Shown here piece after piece: positions 1-10,563 of a stretch of DNA of 64,000 bases. Positions within the stretch are counted from its first letter, which is position 1; every line of letters begins with the position of its first letter. A program made the position numbers and the translations under genes. This DNA is from Eunapius fragilis (Eukaryota > Porifera > Demospongiae > Spongillida > Spongillidae), in contig OY811973.1 of the NCBI GenBank assembly GCA_963681505.1, forward strand, positions 12,517,525 to 12,581,524, in the 5' to 3' direction. The notes beneath the pieces were generated by a model. That model searched no databases and was not told the origin of the DNA. It saw nothing but the letters and a program-made list of their open reading frames with translations.

Positions 1-370
1 GTGATAGGGTGGGAGGGGTGGTGATAGGGAAGGAGGGGTGGTGATAGGGTGGGAGGGGTGGTGATAAGGAGGGAGGGGTGGTGATAGGAAGGAGGGGTGG
101 TGATAGTAAGGAGGGGTGGTGATAGGGAGGGAGGGGTGGTGATAGGAAGGAGGGGTGGTGATAGTAAGGAGAGGTGGTGATAGGGAAGGAGGGGTGGTGA
201 TAGGGAAGGAGGGGTGGTGATAGGGTGGGAGGGGTGGTGATAGGGAGGGAGGGGTGGTGATAGGGAAGGAGGGGTGATGATAGGGAAGGAGGGGTGGTGA
301 CAGGGAAGGAGGGGTGGTGATAAGGAAGGAGGGGTGGTGATAGGGAAGGAGGGGTGGTGATAGGGAAGGA
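1..370. repeat. 20-bp minisatellite (GTGATAGGGAAGGAGGGGTG-like)
   Basis: Tandem array of about 18 units of roughly 20 bp, with single-base variants and occasional length changes. It lies just downstream of the last visible RPTP exon, so it is probably inside an intron between the two phosphatase domains. It runs off the left edge. No coding sense was seen in it. Confidence 0.9.
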
Positions 371-450
371 GAAACCACAATAAGTAGCATGTGGTCAGGG
401 GAAGGAAGTGATGATGTGTGTAGTGGGAAGAGACCCATAACAGTTCTCAC

Positions 451-597
451 CTTGAAGAGATTCTTAAAGCCAGCAGTGCTGCCTGCCTTTGGTTCTTTAA
501 GCTGGCTGATGGTGTCGGCCATCTTGTTCACAGGGATGGAGGTATCTCCACATGTGATATATTCATCAAGGGCATCATGGATGAACATGTACTGGAC
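451..597 (-). CDS. RPTP exon 12: Q-loop and D1-D2 linker
   Basis: 147-bp phase-0 exon starting [20 protein letters not shown], which holds the Q-loop glutamine, then a linker ending FKNLFK at a GTGAGA donor. Two-domain RPTPs have a similar acidic then FK-rich linker here, so a second domain is expected beyond the window; nothing in 1-450 encodes it. Confidence 0.9.
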
Positions 598-738
598 CTG
601 AGAAGGGGAGGGAGGAAGGAGAGAGAGAGAAGGGAGGTAGGAATGAGAGGGAGGAAGGAGGGAGGGAGGGTGAGGGGGAAGAGTCAATAAGAGAGAACAC
701 GTGCAATTTATGTGAATACATACATGTGAGGATGTGCG

Positions 739-773
<35 letters not shown>

Positions 774-2381
774 CTACATACATGCGTAAATGTATATTGA
801 GAAGAGCACGTGAGCATATGCTAACCCCATGCCACCAGAGCCTTTGAAGGTTTTAACCCTAACTACACTCTGCTCTGCGGTGCAGTGACAATGCTGTACA
901 CAGAGGTACAGAGGTGTGCTGAGGGCTGCACCCAGTGACATACCAAACATGCGGGAGCATAGAACATGGCCACACCCCCACATAACGCCTGTAACCATAC
1001 ATACCCATATTCTACCAAACCACCCCACACAGCTCTTCCCTCTCTTCTTCCACCCCTCCCTCCCTCCACCCCTCTCTCTTCCTTACATCAGCCTGCACAA
1101 GGAGCGGTCTCTTCTTCCTAATAGAGCACACCATCTGGTACACGTTCAGTGTGGTCTCAGTCTTCATCCTCTCCAACATGCTGTCCAATAGGATGAAGGT
1201 ACCTGTGCGCCCCACCCCCGCGCTGCAGTGGACCACCAGGGGGGCGGGGTCAGAGTACGGGTGGACGTTCCTCACCCTCTTGATGAACTGGATCATGCAG
1301 GTCTTGTCAGCAGGCACACCATGGTCTGGCCACACTGTGAAGTGGTAGTGGTTGATACGGAGGGGTGTGGAGGAGGGAGAGGCGGTCTACAGGGGGGAGG
1401 GGAGCAAGGGGAGTTAAGAGGGGAACAAGGGGAGGCTAAAGGGAGGAGTTTAGAGGGGAACAAGGGGAGGCTAAGGGAGGAGTTAAGAGGGGAACAAGGG
1501 GAGGTTAAGGGGAGGTTTAGAGGGGAACAAGGGGAGGTTAAGGGGAGGAGTTAAGAGGGGAACAAGGGGAGGCTAAGAAGGAGTTAAGAGGGGAACAAGG
1601 GGAGGTTTAGAGGGGAACAAGGGGAGGCTAAGGGAGGAGTTAAGAGGGAAAAAGGGGAGGTTAAGGGGAGGTTTAGAGGGGAACAAGGGGAGGCTAAGGG
1701 AGGAGTTAAGAGGGGAACAAGAGTAGGAGTTTAGATTAGAGGTATGAGTCTACAACAAGGTAAGGAGGAGTCAAGGGTAGGGTACATGTAGTAGTAGACA
1801 CAAACAATGACCCACAATGTCATGTCATACATGTATGTTTGGTCACATGAGTCATGAGGTAACATACGTTGGTCACTGTTAACACTTTCAGTCTGTATTC
1901 AACAAATGGTTTCTGTTCCAGCAAGGTGACCCTCAGGTTATGTCCAACGTCCCAACATTCATTGACGTTCTGGGGCCAGTACCTCTCACACTTCAGCTGG
2001 TGTGTGGGCGTGATAAAGGGTGCGGCCATGTGATAGTGTATATGTGATGGTGTATATGTGAGGGTGTGGCCATGTGATAGTGTATATGTGATGGTGTATA
2101 TGTGAGGGTGTGGCCATGTGATAGTGCACATTGCGTATATGTGAGGGTGTGCATTGTTTATATGTGATGGCCATGTGATAGCATACATACATACGTGTAG
2201 TGCATATGTGAGGGTGCGGCCATGGTCATGTGACACAGTACATTATGTAAACACACAGTAACCAGGGATACATTGGCTCTCACCTTTCCTCCCTCCATTA
2301 GTTCTGTGAGCATCACAATGGTGGGGTACCTTTGTTCCCACACCATCCTCCAGAAGTCCGCTATCGTGTTTGGCAGGGGGC

Positions 2382-2424
<43 letters not shown>

Positions 2425-2430
2425 TGTGTG

Positions 2431-2486
<56 letters not shown>

Positions 2487-3100
2487 CGTGTGTGTGTGTG
2501 TGCGCATGTGTGTACATGTGTACTTTAATTACTAGGTATGCACACCAGGGTCATTCAGGTCACATTAGCCACACCCACCTTGTGTGGCAACATAACAGTT
2601 CTGTTTGCCACAGCCCTGAATGTGAGGAAGTCAGCACAATGAACACAGAAAACTGAAAGTGGCCAAATTGCATGTGCAATACTATCAAAGGCCTATCCCA
2701 AACTACACAAACATTCCTCAATCCATACATGTGTGTACACAACACACAACATGTGTACAACACACATAAGGTGCGTAAGGTTTATTGTGGTGTATGGAGA
2801 ATGCACCCATCTGGGGGTAGCATCATGCCCCATTCATCCAGTTATCTCACCTCCATTCAAATCCTTACATGTACATGTACCCCCAACCTCCCCCTAAAGA
2901 TAAAAGATATTGACCTTCCCAGTCCACACCAAGGAAATGTACAGCAGTGTTTGTTTTGGGGTTAATTTTAGATCAGTGCAGAGAGTGAAGGGTGCAATTA
3001 GAGTCCGGGTTTGGATTCGGGACGACACGTTGACCCATCTGGTCGAGTTGAAACCCCCAAAAAACCTGAACTACCATTTTGTTTATCATGTCTAGCTCAT

Positions 3101-3164
<64 letters not shown>

Positions 3165-4517
3165 AAAGGATGGTGGAGTAGGAAGATGGACTTACGTCAA
3201 CATAAGAAGCGTTGATGTAGTCAGAGCCCTCCACCCCTGGGATGGCTGACAGCATCACCCTAGAGCTGTCATCTGTTGCACAGCGGTACAGTTATTAACA
3301 GCAGTTATTAATGGTACCTAGCTACACACGAATACTGCAGCAAACAGTACACTGTAGCTACACACACACACACATGCACACACACACACACAGAGGAACG
3401 CACACGCATATGACATACCATCTCTGTGGATACACGGCATGTATTCAACATAAAACCTGACAGTAGTCATACCTCATATCTTGATAACAAACACACAAGA
3501 GGCGACACAGGAATGTGCTGCTACAACACATGTGTTCAAAAGGGGCATGTGTTGTGGAGACAACACACACTGGTTGTATACACACGTACGTAACTTACAA
3601 GGGTAGATGTTTTCAAATCTGTTCCTTGGAACGTTGTAGGGAAGGCATGATATCTCGTACGGGCCTAGGGGCGCTGTACTGATCGACTGATAGCAAAGGA
3701 GGACATGATGGGGGGCATTTATTAGAGTGCACCCTTTTAAAGTGACATCATTGCAGAAGGGCATACTTGCCTAAAGCATTCTAAAGTAGCATACAAGGAG
3801 CATACCATGCATGTGGACTGACGAGGGCACACATGTGTTCACATAACTACAGTACAGAGGCAACCCCCCCCTTCCCCCCCAAGTGCATACCGTAAACTCC
3901 TCCTCGAAGCCTCTGTTAGCTCCCTCGTGTAGGCTCTTCACATGGGCGGGGAAGTCAGCGATTGGAATGGGCTGGAGACGGGCTGCATGGGAGGGGCAGG
4001 GGAGGGGCCAAGGTGGTGTGTTAACATGCAGCATATTACATGTAACAGTGTGGTTGTCCAGTACACATGTAACAGTGTGGTTGTCCAGTACACATGTAAC
4101 AGTGTGGTTGTCCAGTACACATGTAACAGTGTGGTTGTCCAGTACACATGTAACAGTGTGGTTGTCCAGTACACATGTACTACATACACAAATACACTTC
4201 ATAGTACAAACATAGACCCCCTAATACACAACATACACCCCCTAATACACTTAATCTATTCCACCATATCATGGGAGGTTAGGTTGGAGGGAGGGAAGAG
4301 GGGGTTATTTTCTCTACCATGTAAATTTATCTCTAATTGAGTGTAAGTTTATGACCTTTGTACCTGCACTCAGCATTAAAATGTATTAGAAAAATCAACA
4401 TACACATGTATATGTCTTAGAGTGGCACTTAAGTGTATGTTTTAATTACTACCACATACTAATACCATGTATACAAATGAATGACACACACATGCACACA
4501 CACACATGCACACACAT

Positions 4518-4555
<38 letters not shown>

Positions 4556-6004
4556 TTACCGTTCACGGGCTGGAGCTGGGTCAGCTCAATAGCAGGTGAT
4601 GATGGCGATGCACGTGACTCATTCTCCAGTATGATCTTCCCAGAGCGACTACGACTGATGACAGAGAGTATATCCTCATCCCCAGACCACTAAACCTTCA
4701 TCCCCAGACCACACACTTACCCTAGAACTGCAAAGACAATAACCAACACAAGTAGGCACAGGATGAAGGCCAAACTGCCTCCAACCACACCCCCAATGAT
4801 GGCCGCATTATTTGGTGGTTCTGTGGAAGGGGAGGAGGTAGAGGCCACTACAGAGGAAGTAGCAACAAAGGATGTAGGTGGGGCAGAGGCAGAGATGGAG
4901 ATAGCAGGGGTGGAGATAGCAGGGGTGGAGATAGCAGAGGTGGAGATAGCAGAGGTGGAGACAGTAGGGGTGGAGATAGCAGAGGTGAAGCTAGCAGGGG
5001 TGGAGATAGCAGAGGTGGAGACAGCAGAGGTGGAGACAGCAGAGGTGGAGATAGCAGAGGTGGAGACAGCAGGGGTGGAGACAGCAGAGGTGGAGATAGC
5101 AGAGGTGGAGATAGCAGAGGTGGAGACAGCAGGGGTGGAGATAGCAGGGGTGGAGATAGCAGGGGTGGAGACAGCAGGGGTGGAGATAGCAGAGGTGGAG
5201 ATAGCAGGAGTGGAGACAACTAAGGTGTAGACAGTAGTGGAGACAGTAGAGATGGAGACAGGGGTGGAGATAGCAGGGATGGAGACAGTAGGGGTGGAGA
5301 TAGCAGGGGTGGAGACAGCAGGGGTGGGGGTGGAGTTGTAAACAGCGGTTGGGTCAGGAGTGGAGGCAGCAGAGGTGGGGACAGGTAGAAGACCCCCAGA
5401 GGCGGTAACATTGCTAGTGGTAAGGACTATATCGGTGGTGGAGGGAGGTGCTATCACAGAGAAGGCAGTGAGGGTTTGGCCTGTAAACAGAGAGTGAGAT
5501 ACAGTCAGTAGTATACGGAGCACTCGCCCTGCGAATTACCCACCCTCCTTATCACTCACTCTGTTCATGCATCCAGGCGTAAATTATATGCTCAAAAGCT
5601 TCGCGCGTGCATTGCGGTTGAGGGACCGTTTGGTTCGTTACACAACAGGGGGACATCAGGACATAGAATACAGACCAGCCACCCTCCTAATACTAAGAGC
5701 GACCAAAAACACTCTTCCATCCCTCCGGGTGGTGGTACAAACGTCAACGTAACCTACGTACAAGGTATACGTCGAGACGCACAGACCAAAAAAAAAAAAC
5801 AAAAAAAATCTCTTGGCGTACCGTAGGAGGCGGGGGCCCACTGTCCGCAGAATGCGATAGCAACGAAGGCGACCTGAGCAGGTGGGTATGGAGACAGGTC
5901 TCGGTCACATGAGTAATATAATATTACCGCCACGAATACCACCTTCGTATACACTACTCGCCGATGAGAGTCAAGGAGGAACTTACCCACAGTTTGATCG
6001 CCAT
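451..6004 (-). CDS. Receptor-type protein tyrosine phosphatase, 12 exons (3' part off window)
   Basis: Single-pass receptor phosphatase that should dephosphorylate phosphotyrosine at the plasma membrane. Exons in transcript order: 6004-5987, 5873-5822, 5480-4721, 4654-4560, 3982-3891, 3686-3599, 3272-3196, 2615-2579, 2381-2284, 1996-1868, 1386-1087, 597-451. They sum to 1,893 bp (631 codons); every junction has GT-AG ends and matching phase. Order of parts: signal peptide, mucin-like Ser/Thr-rich ectodomain, TM helix, basic stop-transfer RSRSGK, juxtamembrane wedge, then PTP domain D1. D1 shows RNRFENI (pTyr loop), [28 protein letters not shown] and the Q-loop VQYMF. The linker after D1 resembles that leading into D2 of two-domain RPTPs, so D2 probably lies beyond the left edge. 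The pTyr-loop Tyr of the usual NRY is Phe. The amino-terminal half is shared with the mucin-like receptor family downstream. Family and catalytic assignment are strong; substrate and ligand are unknown. Confidence 0.93.
741..772. repeat. (GT)n microsatellite in RPTP intron
   Basis: Uninterrupted GT dinucleotide run in the last visible RPTP intron. Similar runs occur at 2391-2490 and 3103-3162, also in introns of this gene. Confidence 0.95.
1087..1386 (-). CDS. RPTP exon 11: WPD loop and HCX5R catalytic P-loop
   Basis: 300-bp phase-0 exon. It starts with a Ser/Pro-rich insertion ([10 protein letters not shown]), then [13 protein letters not shown] (general-acid Asp) and [18 protein letters not shown], with nucleophilic Cys and phosphate-binding Arg of HCX5R intact. 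It ends [12 protein letters not shown] before a GTAAGG donor. All residues required for catalysis in this exon are present, so D1 is predicted to be active. Confidence 0.95.
1396..1730. repeat. Purine-rich minisatellite (GAGGGGAACAAGGGGAGG units)
   Basis: About ten imperfect units of roughly 33-36 bp built from GAACAAGGGGAGG and AGGAGTTAAGAGGG. It begins immediately upstream of the acceptor of RPTP exon 11, so one strand gives an extended pyrimidine tract before the splice acceptor. Confidence 0.85.
1868..1996 (-). CDS. RPTP exon 10 (KCERYWP segment of D1)
   Basis: 129-bp phase-0 exon encoding 43 residues starting [10 protein letters not shown], the equivalent of the KCxQYWP motif of PTP domains, and ending LKVLTVTN before a GTATGT donor. 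It joins in phase to exon 11 at 1386. Confidence 0.9.
2018..2190. repeat. Imperfect tandem repeat (GGTGTGGCCATGTGATAGTGTATATGTGA)
   Basis: Imperfect tandem units containing GGCCATGTGATAG and TATATGTGA in the intron between RPTP exons 9 and 10. No gene content. Confidence 0.8.
2284..3982 (-). CDS. RPTP exons 5-9: juxtamembrane wedge and amino-terminal half of PTP domain D1
   Basis: Exon 5 (3891-3982) encodes the wedge segment with [20 protein letters not shown] and GFEEEFT. Exon 6 (3599-3686) carries RNRFENIYP. Exon 7 (3196-3272) completes YDSSRV and [11 protein letters not shown]. Exon 8 (2579-2615) is a 37-bp microexon encoding [12 protein letters not shown] plus one base. Exon 9 (2284-2381) encodes [16 protein letters not shown] and a TELMEGGK end. 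These are the canonical PTP motifs in canonical order. As I recall, a 37-bp exon at this place is also known in vertebrate RPTP genes. Confidence 0.9.
2391..2520. repeat. (GT)n microsatellite with GC interruptions
   Basis: Long GT run interrupted by GCGC steps. It starts directly next to the acceptor of RPTP exon 9; on the transcript strand it reads as CA repeats leading to the CAG acceptor. Confidence 0.95.
3103..3162. repeat. (GT)n microsatellite
   Basis: About 30 uninterrupted GT units in the intron between RPTP exons 7 and 8. Confidence 0.95.
4040..4180. repeat. 27-bp tandem repeat, five copies
   Basis: Five near-identical copies of CATGTAACAGTGTGGTTGTC plus CAGTACA in the intron between RPTP exons 4 and 5. 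The unit is a multiple of three, so spurious ORFs run through it on both strands. Confidence 0.9.
4490..4554. repeat. (CA)n microsatellite
   Basis: CA dinucleotide run with a few ATG interruptions, ending just beyond the donor site of RPTP exon 4. Confidence 0.9.
4721..5480 (-). CDS. RPTP exon 3: mucin-like STSAI-repeat ectodomain and TM helix
   Basis: 760-bp exon. It opens with a unique segment ([16 protein letters not shown]) homologous to the start of the 50432-51964 receptor exon. A run of ST(S/P)A(I/V) pentapeptides follows, encoded by a 15-bp minisatellite (4895-5330) with no Cys and dense Ser/Thr, as expected for an O-glycosylated stalk. It ends with a short linker and a TM helix of about 25 residues (from [10 protein letters not shown] to VFAVLG). 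The exon leaves phase 2. The next acceptor at 4654 completes the codon and supplies RSRSGK, which supports the model and the membrane topology. Confidence 0.88.
5822..6004 (-). CDS. RPTP exons 1-2: signal peptide
   Basis: Exon 1 (5987-6004) encodes only MAIKLW and is followed by a GTAAGT donor. Exon 2 (5822-5873, 52 bp) encodes [17 protein letters not shown] plus one base, giving a hydrophobic signal peptide with likely cleavage near PASYG-Q. The start is chosen because the same 18-bp exon (ATGGCGATCAAA or a close variant) recurs at 17115-17132, 35457-35474 and 53007-53024, each followed by a homologous exon 2. Exon 2 ends in phase 1, matching the phase-1 start of the ectodomain exon. Confidence 0.85.
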
Positions 6005-6017
6005 TCGCTGACGCCTT

Positions 6018-6061
6018 CTAATAAATTACGGTAGGGCTTTATTTTTGCAGCTAATCACGTG
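6018..6061 (-). promoter_or_regulatory. Candidate RPTP core promoter (E-box CACGTG, AT-rich box)
   Basis: About 50 bp upstream of the RPTP start codon lies CACGTG (6056-6061), followed towards the gene by an AT-rich stretch (6020-6028). Two paralogous first exons (17132, 35474) have CACGTGATATAAAT at a similar distance. Conservation suggests a shared core promoter. No start site is known. Confidence 0.4.
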
Positions 6062-6712
6062 AGCATACCCATAGCAACCAGCCATACATTCCGACCGAGT
6101 CCTCTGTTAACCGCTCCCCTTCCTGTCACACCACCTTCCCTGTTTATTGCAGAGCAGAAAGAAGCACACAATCTCTACTGGGCATTTAGATGGCTTCTAG
6201 TTGATTTAAAAAATAAAAAAAACAGTTTTCCATGCCTATAATGCTATTTTTCATTCTGATATAATGTAAGGTCAAATATAGCCTTATAGGCGTATTTTTG
6301 ACAGAAGATGGATTTCAGTGATTTCACTTCTACGAATTCACGAAGAATTATAGTTCAGTAACTATTTTGAATAACAGTACAGACGCATCATTTCAGCCCT
6401 ACAGTTGACATCATCAATGAAGATTATCATTCATTGCAACAGCTGCATCCTTTAGAGCACTTTACTCCATTCCACACTGGATAAGAAATCTGTATACTCT
6501 TTTTCAGTAGTACCTCATGGAGCCAATTCCTCACTATTGTATTCCCTAGATGGGGTAATTCCCCATGAGGGTGGGAGAAGCCTTACACTCTCTCATCCAA
6601 GGCAAGATCCTTTCATCCAAGGCATGATCATGCATGACCCAGTGACTTTTATTATACAAGAAAAGTTCATGTGCCTTACAGTGCACAGTCAATGTCATAT
6701 ACATGTATAGCG

Positions 6713-6972
6713 TTATATATATAGTTCTGATGCTGATCCATATGCAGTGTTTGTATCGATCTCCATGACAGCTCCTTTTATTGTCATATTAGTGCCCACC
6801 TCATCATGCACAGTGGCAGGATCATCATGTGAACTTGGTTTGTGTGATGTCCCTGTGGACCTTCTTGAAATGTAGCCGAGGACAGAAGCCACCAACACTC
6901 CAAGAGAGAAGGACACCACAAAGGTGACAGAGACTGATACACCAACTGCTGTAGCTAATGGCATAAATGAAT
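6713..6972 (-). CDS. Receptor family copy 1: TM and cytoplasmic-tail exon
   Basis: Last exon of a mucin-like membrane protein; the stop codon is at 6713-6715. The CCCTTCAG acceptor at 6973 gives a phase-1 start, the same in all five family copies. It encodes a short stalk, a TM helix containing SVTFVVSFSLGVLVASVLGY, basic YISRR, and a tail of about 45 residues. In this copy the conserved TVYDEV motif reads TVHDEV, so the central tyrosine is lost, and the carboxyl end differs (SASELYI). A second in-frame acceptor lies 24 bp upstream (6996). Its repeat exon is 7233-7709. Confidence 0.8.
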
Positions 6973-7232
6973 CTGAAGGGATTGTAACCATGGAGACTAT
7001 AATTGCACAAACCATTAAAATAATGACATGATCAATTGACATTTTCTTTCATGCTCATTACACTGCTTGCATTTGTGTTAAACTATGCACATCACATATG
7101 CAAATGTTATTTTCATGTAATTAGAAGCCAATCCCATGCATGATGTTGAATAGTAAGTCTCGGCCCCAGACCCAGCTCATAGCAGGATGGGTCTGGGACT
7201 GAGACCATTTGAATGTTTACTTTAATTTGTAC

Positions 7233-7709
7233 CTGTAGAGCAGGACACTGGAGCTAAGACAGCCATAGTGGTCAGGTCTGAAGGTGCCAAGGAGGTGGGT
7301 ACTAAGGAGGTGGAGATAGCAGAGGTGGAGATAGCATGGGTGGAGATTGCAGGGGTGGAGATTGCACCTTTGAAAACAGCAGAGGTGTAGAGAGCAGAGG
7401 CACTTGTGGAGACAGCAGAGGTGGAGCGAGTAGAAGTAGTGACAGTAGAGGTGGAGACAGCACCCATGAAGACAGCAGAGGTGGAGCGAGTAGAAGTAGT
7501 GACAGTAAGTTTGGTGACAGCACCCGAGAAGACAGCAGAGGTGGAGCGAGTAGAAGTAGTGACAGTAAGTTTGGTGACAGCACCCGAGAAGACAGCAGAG
7601 GTGGAGCGAGTAGAAGTAGTGACAGTACGTTTGGTGACAGCACCCGAGAAGACAGCAGAGGTGGGGACATAAGCATTGCGAGTGGATGCTGTGGATTTTA
7701 AGCTCTGGG
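7233..7709 (-). CDS. Receptor family copy 1: Ser/Thr-rich repeat ectodomain exon
   Basis: 477-bp phase 1-1 exon (acceptor AACAG before CCCAGAGC, donor CTACAG before GTACAA). It encodes AQSLKSTAST, then three near-identical blocks of about 60 bp each (SAVFSGAVTKLTVTTSTRST), then shorter STSAI units, and ends ALLAPVSCST-like before the donor. The block design differs from the simple pentapeptide array of the RPTP, but the ends match the other family members. No Cys except near the end. Predicted extracellular, heavily O-glycosylated stalk. Confidence 0.78.
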
Positions 7710-7959
7710 CTGTTATTAGGGAAGGAGATACATTCATGCATTTGTGCACTAATATCAGTACATAATAACGCATGTGAGCACAACTTTCCGGGGGCTATAT
7801 AGTCGGCCTATACCAAGATTACATGTAGGTCTGGAGCGTTATGTAAATACCAGCGCTGCCGTGATATGGTATCGTGATATTTTAAAAACATATATTAATC
7901 GAGTAATTTATAATCGAGTTGTGGCGACGACAAAGAACCGGCACATAAACCGTCTTATC

Positions 7960-8450
7960 ATGCAGTAGGGTAGGGGGATTTCCCTTACATATGTTGCCAA
8001 AGTGATATTAATTTTTGTATCCTATATATAGCTTCGATTGCAATTTCAGAAAAGGCATTCTACACAACATGGATTATACACCAGAACGGCTGGGCAAATG
8101 CGGCATGTAATGAAAAGTGGTTCCGATATAAGTTTAATGACTTGAGGTGTACATCACTGCATGGTGCCACCTTTGTACCCACCCCCGGCTTACGCCTGAT
8201 TCGGTTTTAAATTAAATTAACAGTTACATCAACCCATTTTTCAGTTATTTTAGGAAGCAGTTTGCTATTTTCAATATTTTAACATCGTTCATTCAAATAT
8301 TCTCCGGAATTCTAAATAGCAGCATTTTTCAATGTAACAATTCATTCACAATTAAAGCCATGCATGGTACACTAGAGTTCTCCTGAACATGAATGTATAT
8401 CGTCTTGATAAAATCGTTATTAGAAACTACGATAGGCCTAGTAGTTCCTA
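7960..8450. repeat. Segment homologous to 29925-30420, 42700-43015 and 43760-44280
   Basis: Starts near the phrase CATGCAGTAGGGTAGGGGGAT and includes TTACATATGTTGCCAAAGTG and GATTATACACC. The same non-coding segment follows the receptor exons at 29.9, 42.7 and 43.7 kb. It is intron or flanking sequence duplicated together with the receptor genes, and is an older copy than the others judging from its indels. Confidence 0.75.
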
Positions 8451-8599
8451 TATAGAAATTGACCCGGGTTGTGAAATCATTAAAAAAAAACGTGACCCGC
8501 ATATAACTCGCGTACCAAGAAACGGATAGTTTAGCTCTCTGTTGCTATCGAGCCAGAAGGCAAAGATGGTCATTTTAATGTTTTGTTTCAGTCTCCAAA

Positions 8600-8800
8600 C
8601 TGTTTGCTTTAAGAGAACAAAAAAGCTCTTGTTTGTTCTCGTCCCCAAGCCAATTCTTCTCCGTCGTCGTCTTCTTCTCGGGTGAGTATGATAGGAATGG
8701 TTTTAAAGAGCGCAAATATACCAATCGCTTTAGAATCTCCTGGAAGGACATCTTCAGGTATCAGATATGCAATATGGAATGCTATGTTTAACCGTTCCCA
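8600..8800 (-). mobile_element. LINE 3'-tail relic
   Basis: Reads, in minus orientation, like the LINE 3' tail seen at 28735-28860 and 40235-40740: AATCGCTTTAGAA and AATAGTACC-like blocks, then the GTCGTCGTCTTC triplet tract and GTTCTCGTCCCCA. It is diverged and 5' truncated, with no coding part. Confidence 0.5.
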
Positions 8801-8966
8801 TGGCGACATTTACGTATATTTAGAATTGTGCAGGGTGGGATTTATTTGCAAGTTTTGTTCACTTTTGGCTAGCGATGTTTTCTAATGCCTTCACGTCAAA
8901 AAAGAGGAGAGCTAAACAATGAGAAGAATACCTCCAAAGTCGAGACGATGAGTTAGAGTTCTCCCG

Positions 8967-9191
8967 CGTTCCACTGCATGAAAGTTTGGATTTACAATAT
9001 ATTTACTACTGATCAAATGTGGTGCAAATGTGTTAGTAAATATTGTATATGTGAAATCAACACCATAGTAAATAGAAAGCTTTCATTTAATATAGCGGAA
9101 ATGTCACATATACAATATTTACATACACATGAGCACCACATGTGAACAGTAGTAAATGTATTATAAATCCAAACTTTCATGCAGTGTTCCG
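8967..9191. mobile_element. Foldback element (hairpin MITE)
   Basis: Two inverted arms of about 95 bp (GCATGAAAGTTTGGATTTAC on the left and its complement ending at about 9185) surround a short centre. No coding capacity. Consistent with a non-autonomous foldback element. Confidence 0.75.
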
Positions 9192-9279
9192 TACAGTGAT
9201 CCCAAACAAAAGCGGGCATCCGGTAATTGAAGGGGGGGCACTTGCCAGTATTAATATGATAATAAAAAAATAGAGGAAA

Positions 9280-9571
9280 CAAGTAAAGAAAAACATTTTC
9301 TAACGAGAAAGTTGGTTACGATATAGGAATTGGAGGCAAAGGTCGTGTAAAAAGGAGGGGAACAAGGTTTTGAGAAAAGGAAAATGAGACAAAATCCTAC
9401 ATTTAGCACATGTAAATGTAACAGAACCAAAAGAAAAGAAGTGTTAAATATAGGATTTTTGCCTCATTTTCCTTTTCTCAAAACCTTGTTCCCCTCCTTT
9501 TTACACCCACCTTTGCCTCCAATTCCTATATCCCACCAACTTTCTTGTCAGAGAATGTTTTTCTTTACTTG
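9280..9571. mobile_element. Foldback element with about 130-bp arms
   Basis: The left arm (CAAGTAAAGAAAAACATT to AATCCTACATTT) is the inverse of the right arm with few mismatches; the loop is about 30 bp. A diverged single arm of the same element occurs at about 60320-60405. No coding capacity. Confidence 0.85.
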
Positions 9572-9977
9572 TGTATTACTTAGAGTTCCTATAGTAATCT
9601 AAGCGTAATCACCTGTACCATGCAAAGCTCATCCTGCATCGATATAGACTAAGGCCTATAACAAACAAGGAAAAAGCTTTTTCGTGTTAGTACCCTAACA
9701 AGCTATAAAATGGTTTATCATATAAAAATCAAGGATGTCTGGGACCGCACATGACATTACGCCCAGGCTGTGTATGCTAGCTTGCTATTATCGTATAGTG
9801 TGCAACCCTTTAATTTTTTTTTCTCTAGTAATGAAGGCATAAATCCTGCTTGGTAAAACGAACACTCATAGAACATATGCAGTTCTGCTATGCATTTGTT
9901 GAGGAGAAACGGTTGGACTACTAGCTGTGACTACTCCCCAACTTGCATGCATGATCTTCAGGCTGCTGTAACCTTAT

Positions 9978-10150
9978 AGACCTTATTCGATGAACGATGA
10001 ATTGCATTTAATTACTTTTAATTGGAATAGGATTAACGGTATTCATCCAGTACTTGTGTATTGAAGGAATGGCCCATTGAAGTATTGGAGGAATACCGTT
10101 AGTCCAATTGAACACATTACAATGAGTTCATCGTTCCTCGAATAAGGTCT
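9978..10150. mobile_element. 173-bp MITE with AGACCTTATTCG terminal inverted repeats
   Basis: Ends AGACCTTATTCGATGAACGA and its inverse. The homologous locus at about 31080 lacks it (CCTTATTG uninterrupted), so that is a natural empty site. The duplicated target is AT or TA. A Tc1/mariner-like mobiliser is possible but not shown. Confidence 0.85.
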
Positions 10151-10563
10151 ATTGCACACGTGTGGTGCATACAGCAGGTTAGTTCACTTAGCCCTTAGCA
10201 CTCCTTCAGACCTTGTGATCACATACCCATGACAAGGTTTGACAATGATGTTTGCAGTTGTTTAGAAGAGTGCGGGGCCATTCAACTAACTGATGATGCC
10301 TGGTCACAGGCATGCATAATTGAGTATCAGCGGGGGTTTGGACTGCGCTCCTTAGGGTGACTGTTTACCTTGTTTCCTTATGTCAGTTCAGCAGAGGGTA
10401 GACAGAGTAGAATGGGCCTTAGAGCAACTCAACCACTAGCTCTGTTCCTGCAAGTAAGGCGGTAGTGGACTCTTTCTCAACCCTTTATGGAAACCCCGCC
10501 AAAGCATGTATTATGTATTATCAGCAGTACCTAGTCCTTGAAGACCAAACAGCCCTTTATGAG

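Noticed and set aside
4690-4720. 31-bp intron after the RPTP TM exon using the TTTAG acceptor
   Set aside because: Too short and out of phase; the CATCAG acceptor at 4655 gives a 66-bp intron, correct phase and the RSRSGK stop-transfer sequence.
6825-7010. Alternative-frame ORF in the TM exon (also at 29573, 41467, 50017)
   Set aside because: Open in several copies, but its conservation follows from the conserved main frame; the phase-1 acceptor CCCTTCAG supports the TM/tail frame in every copy.
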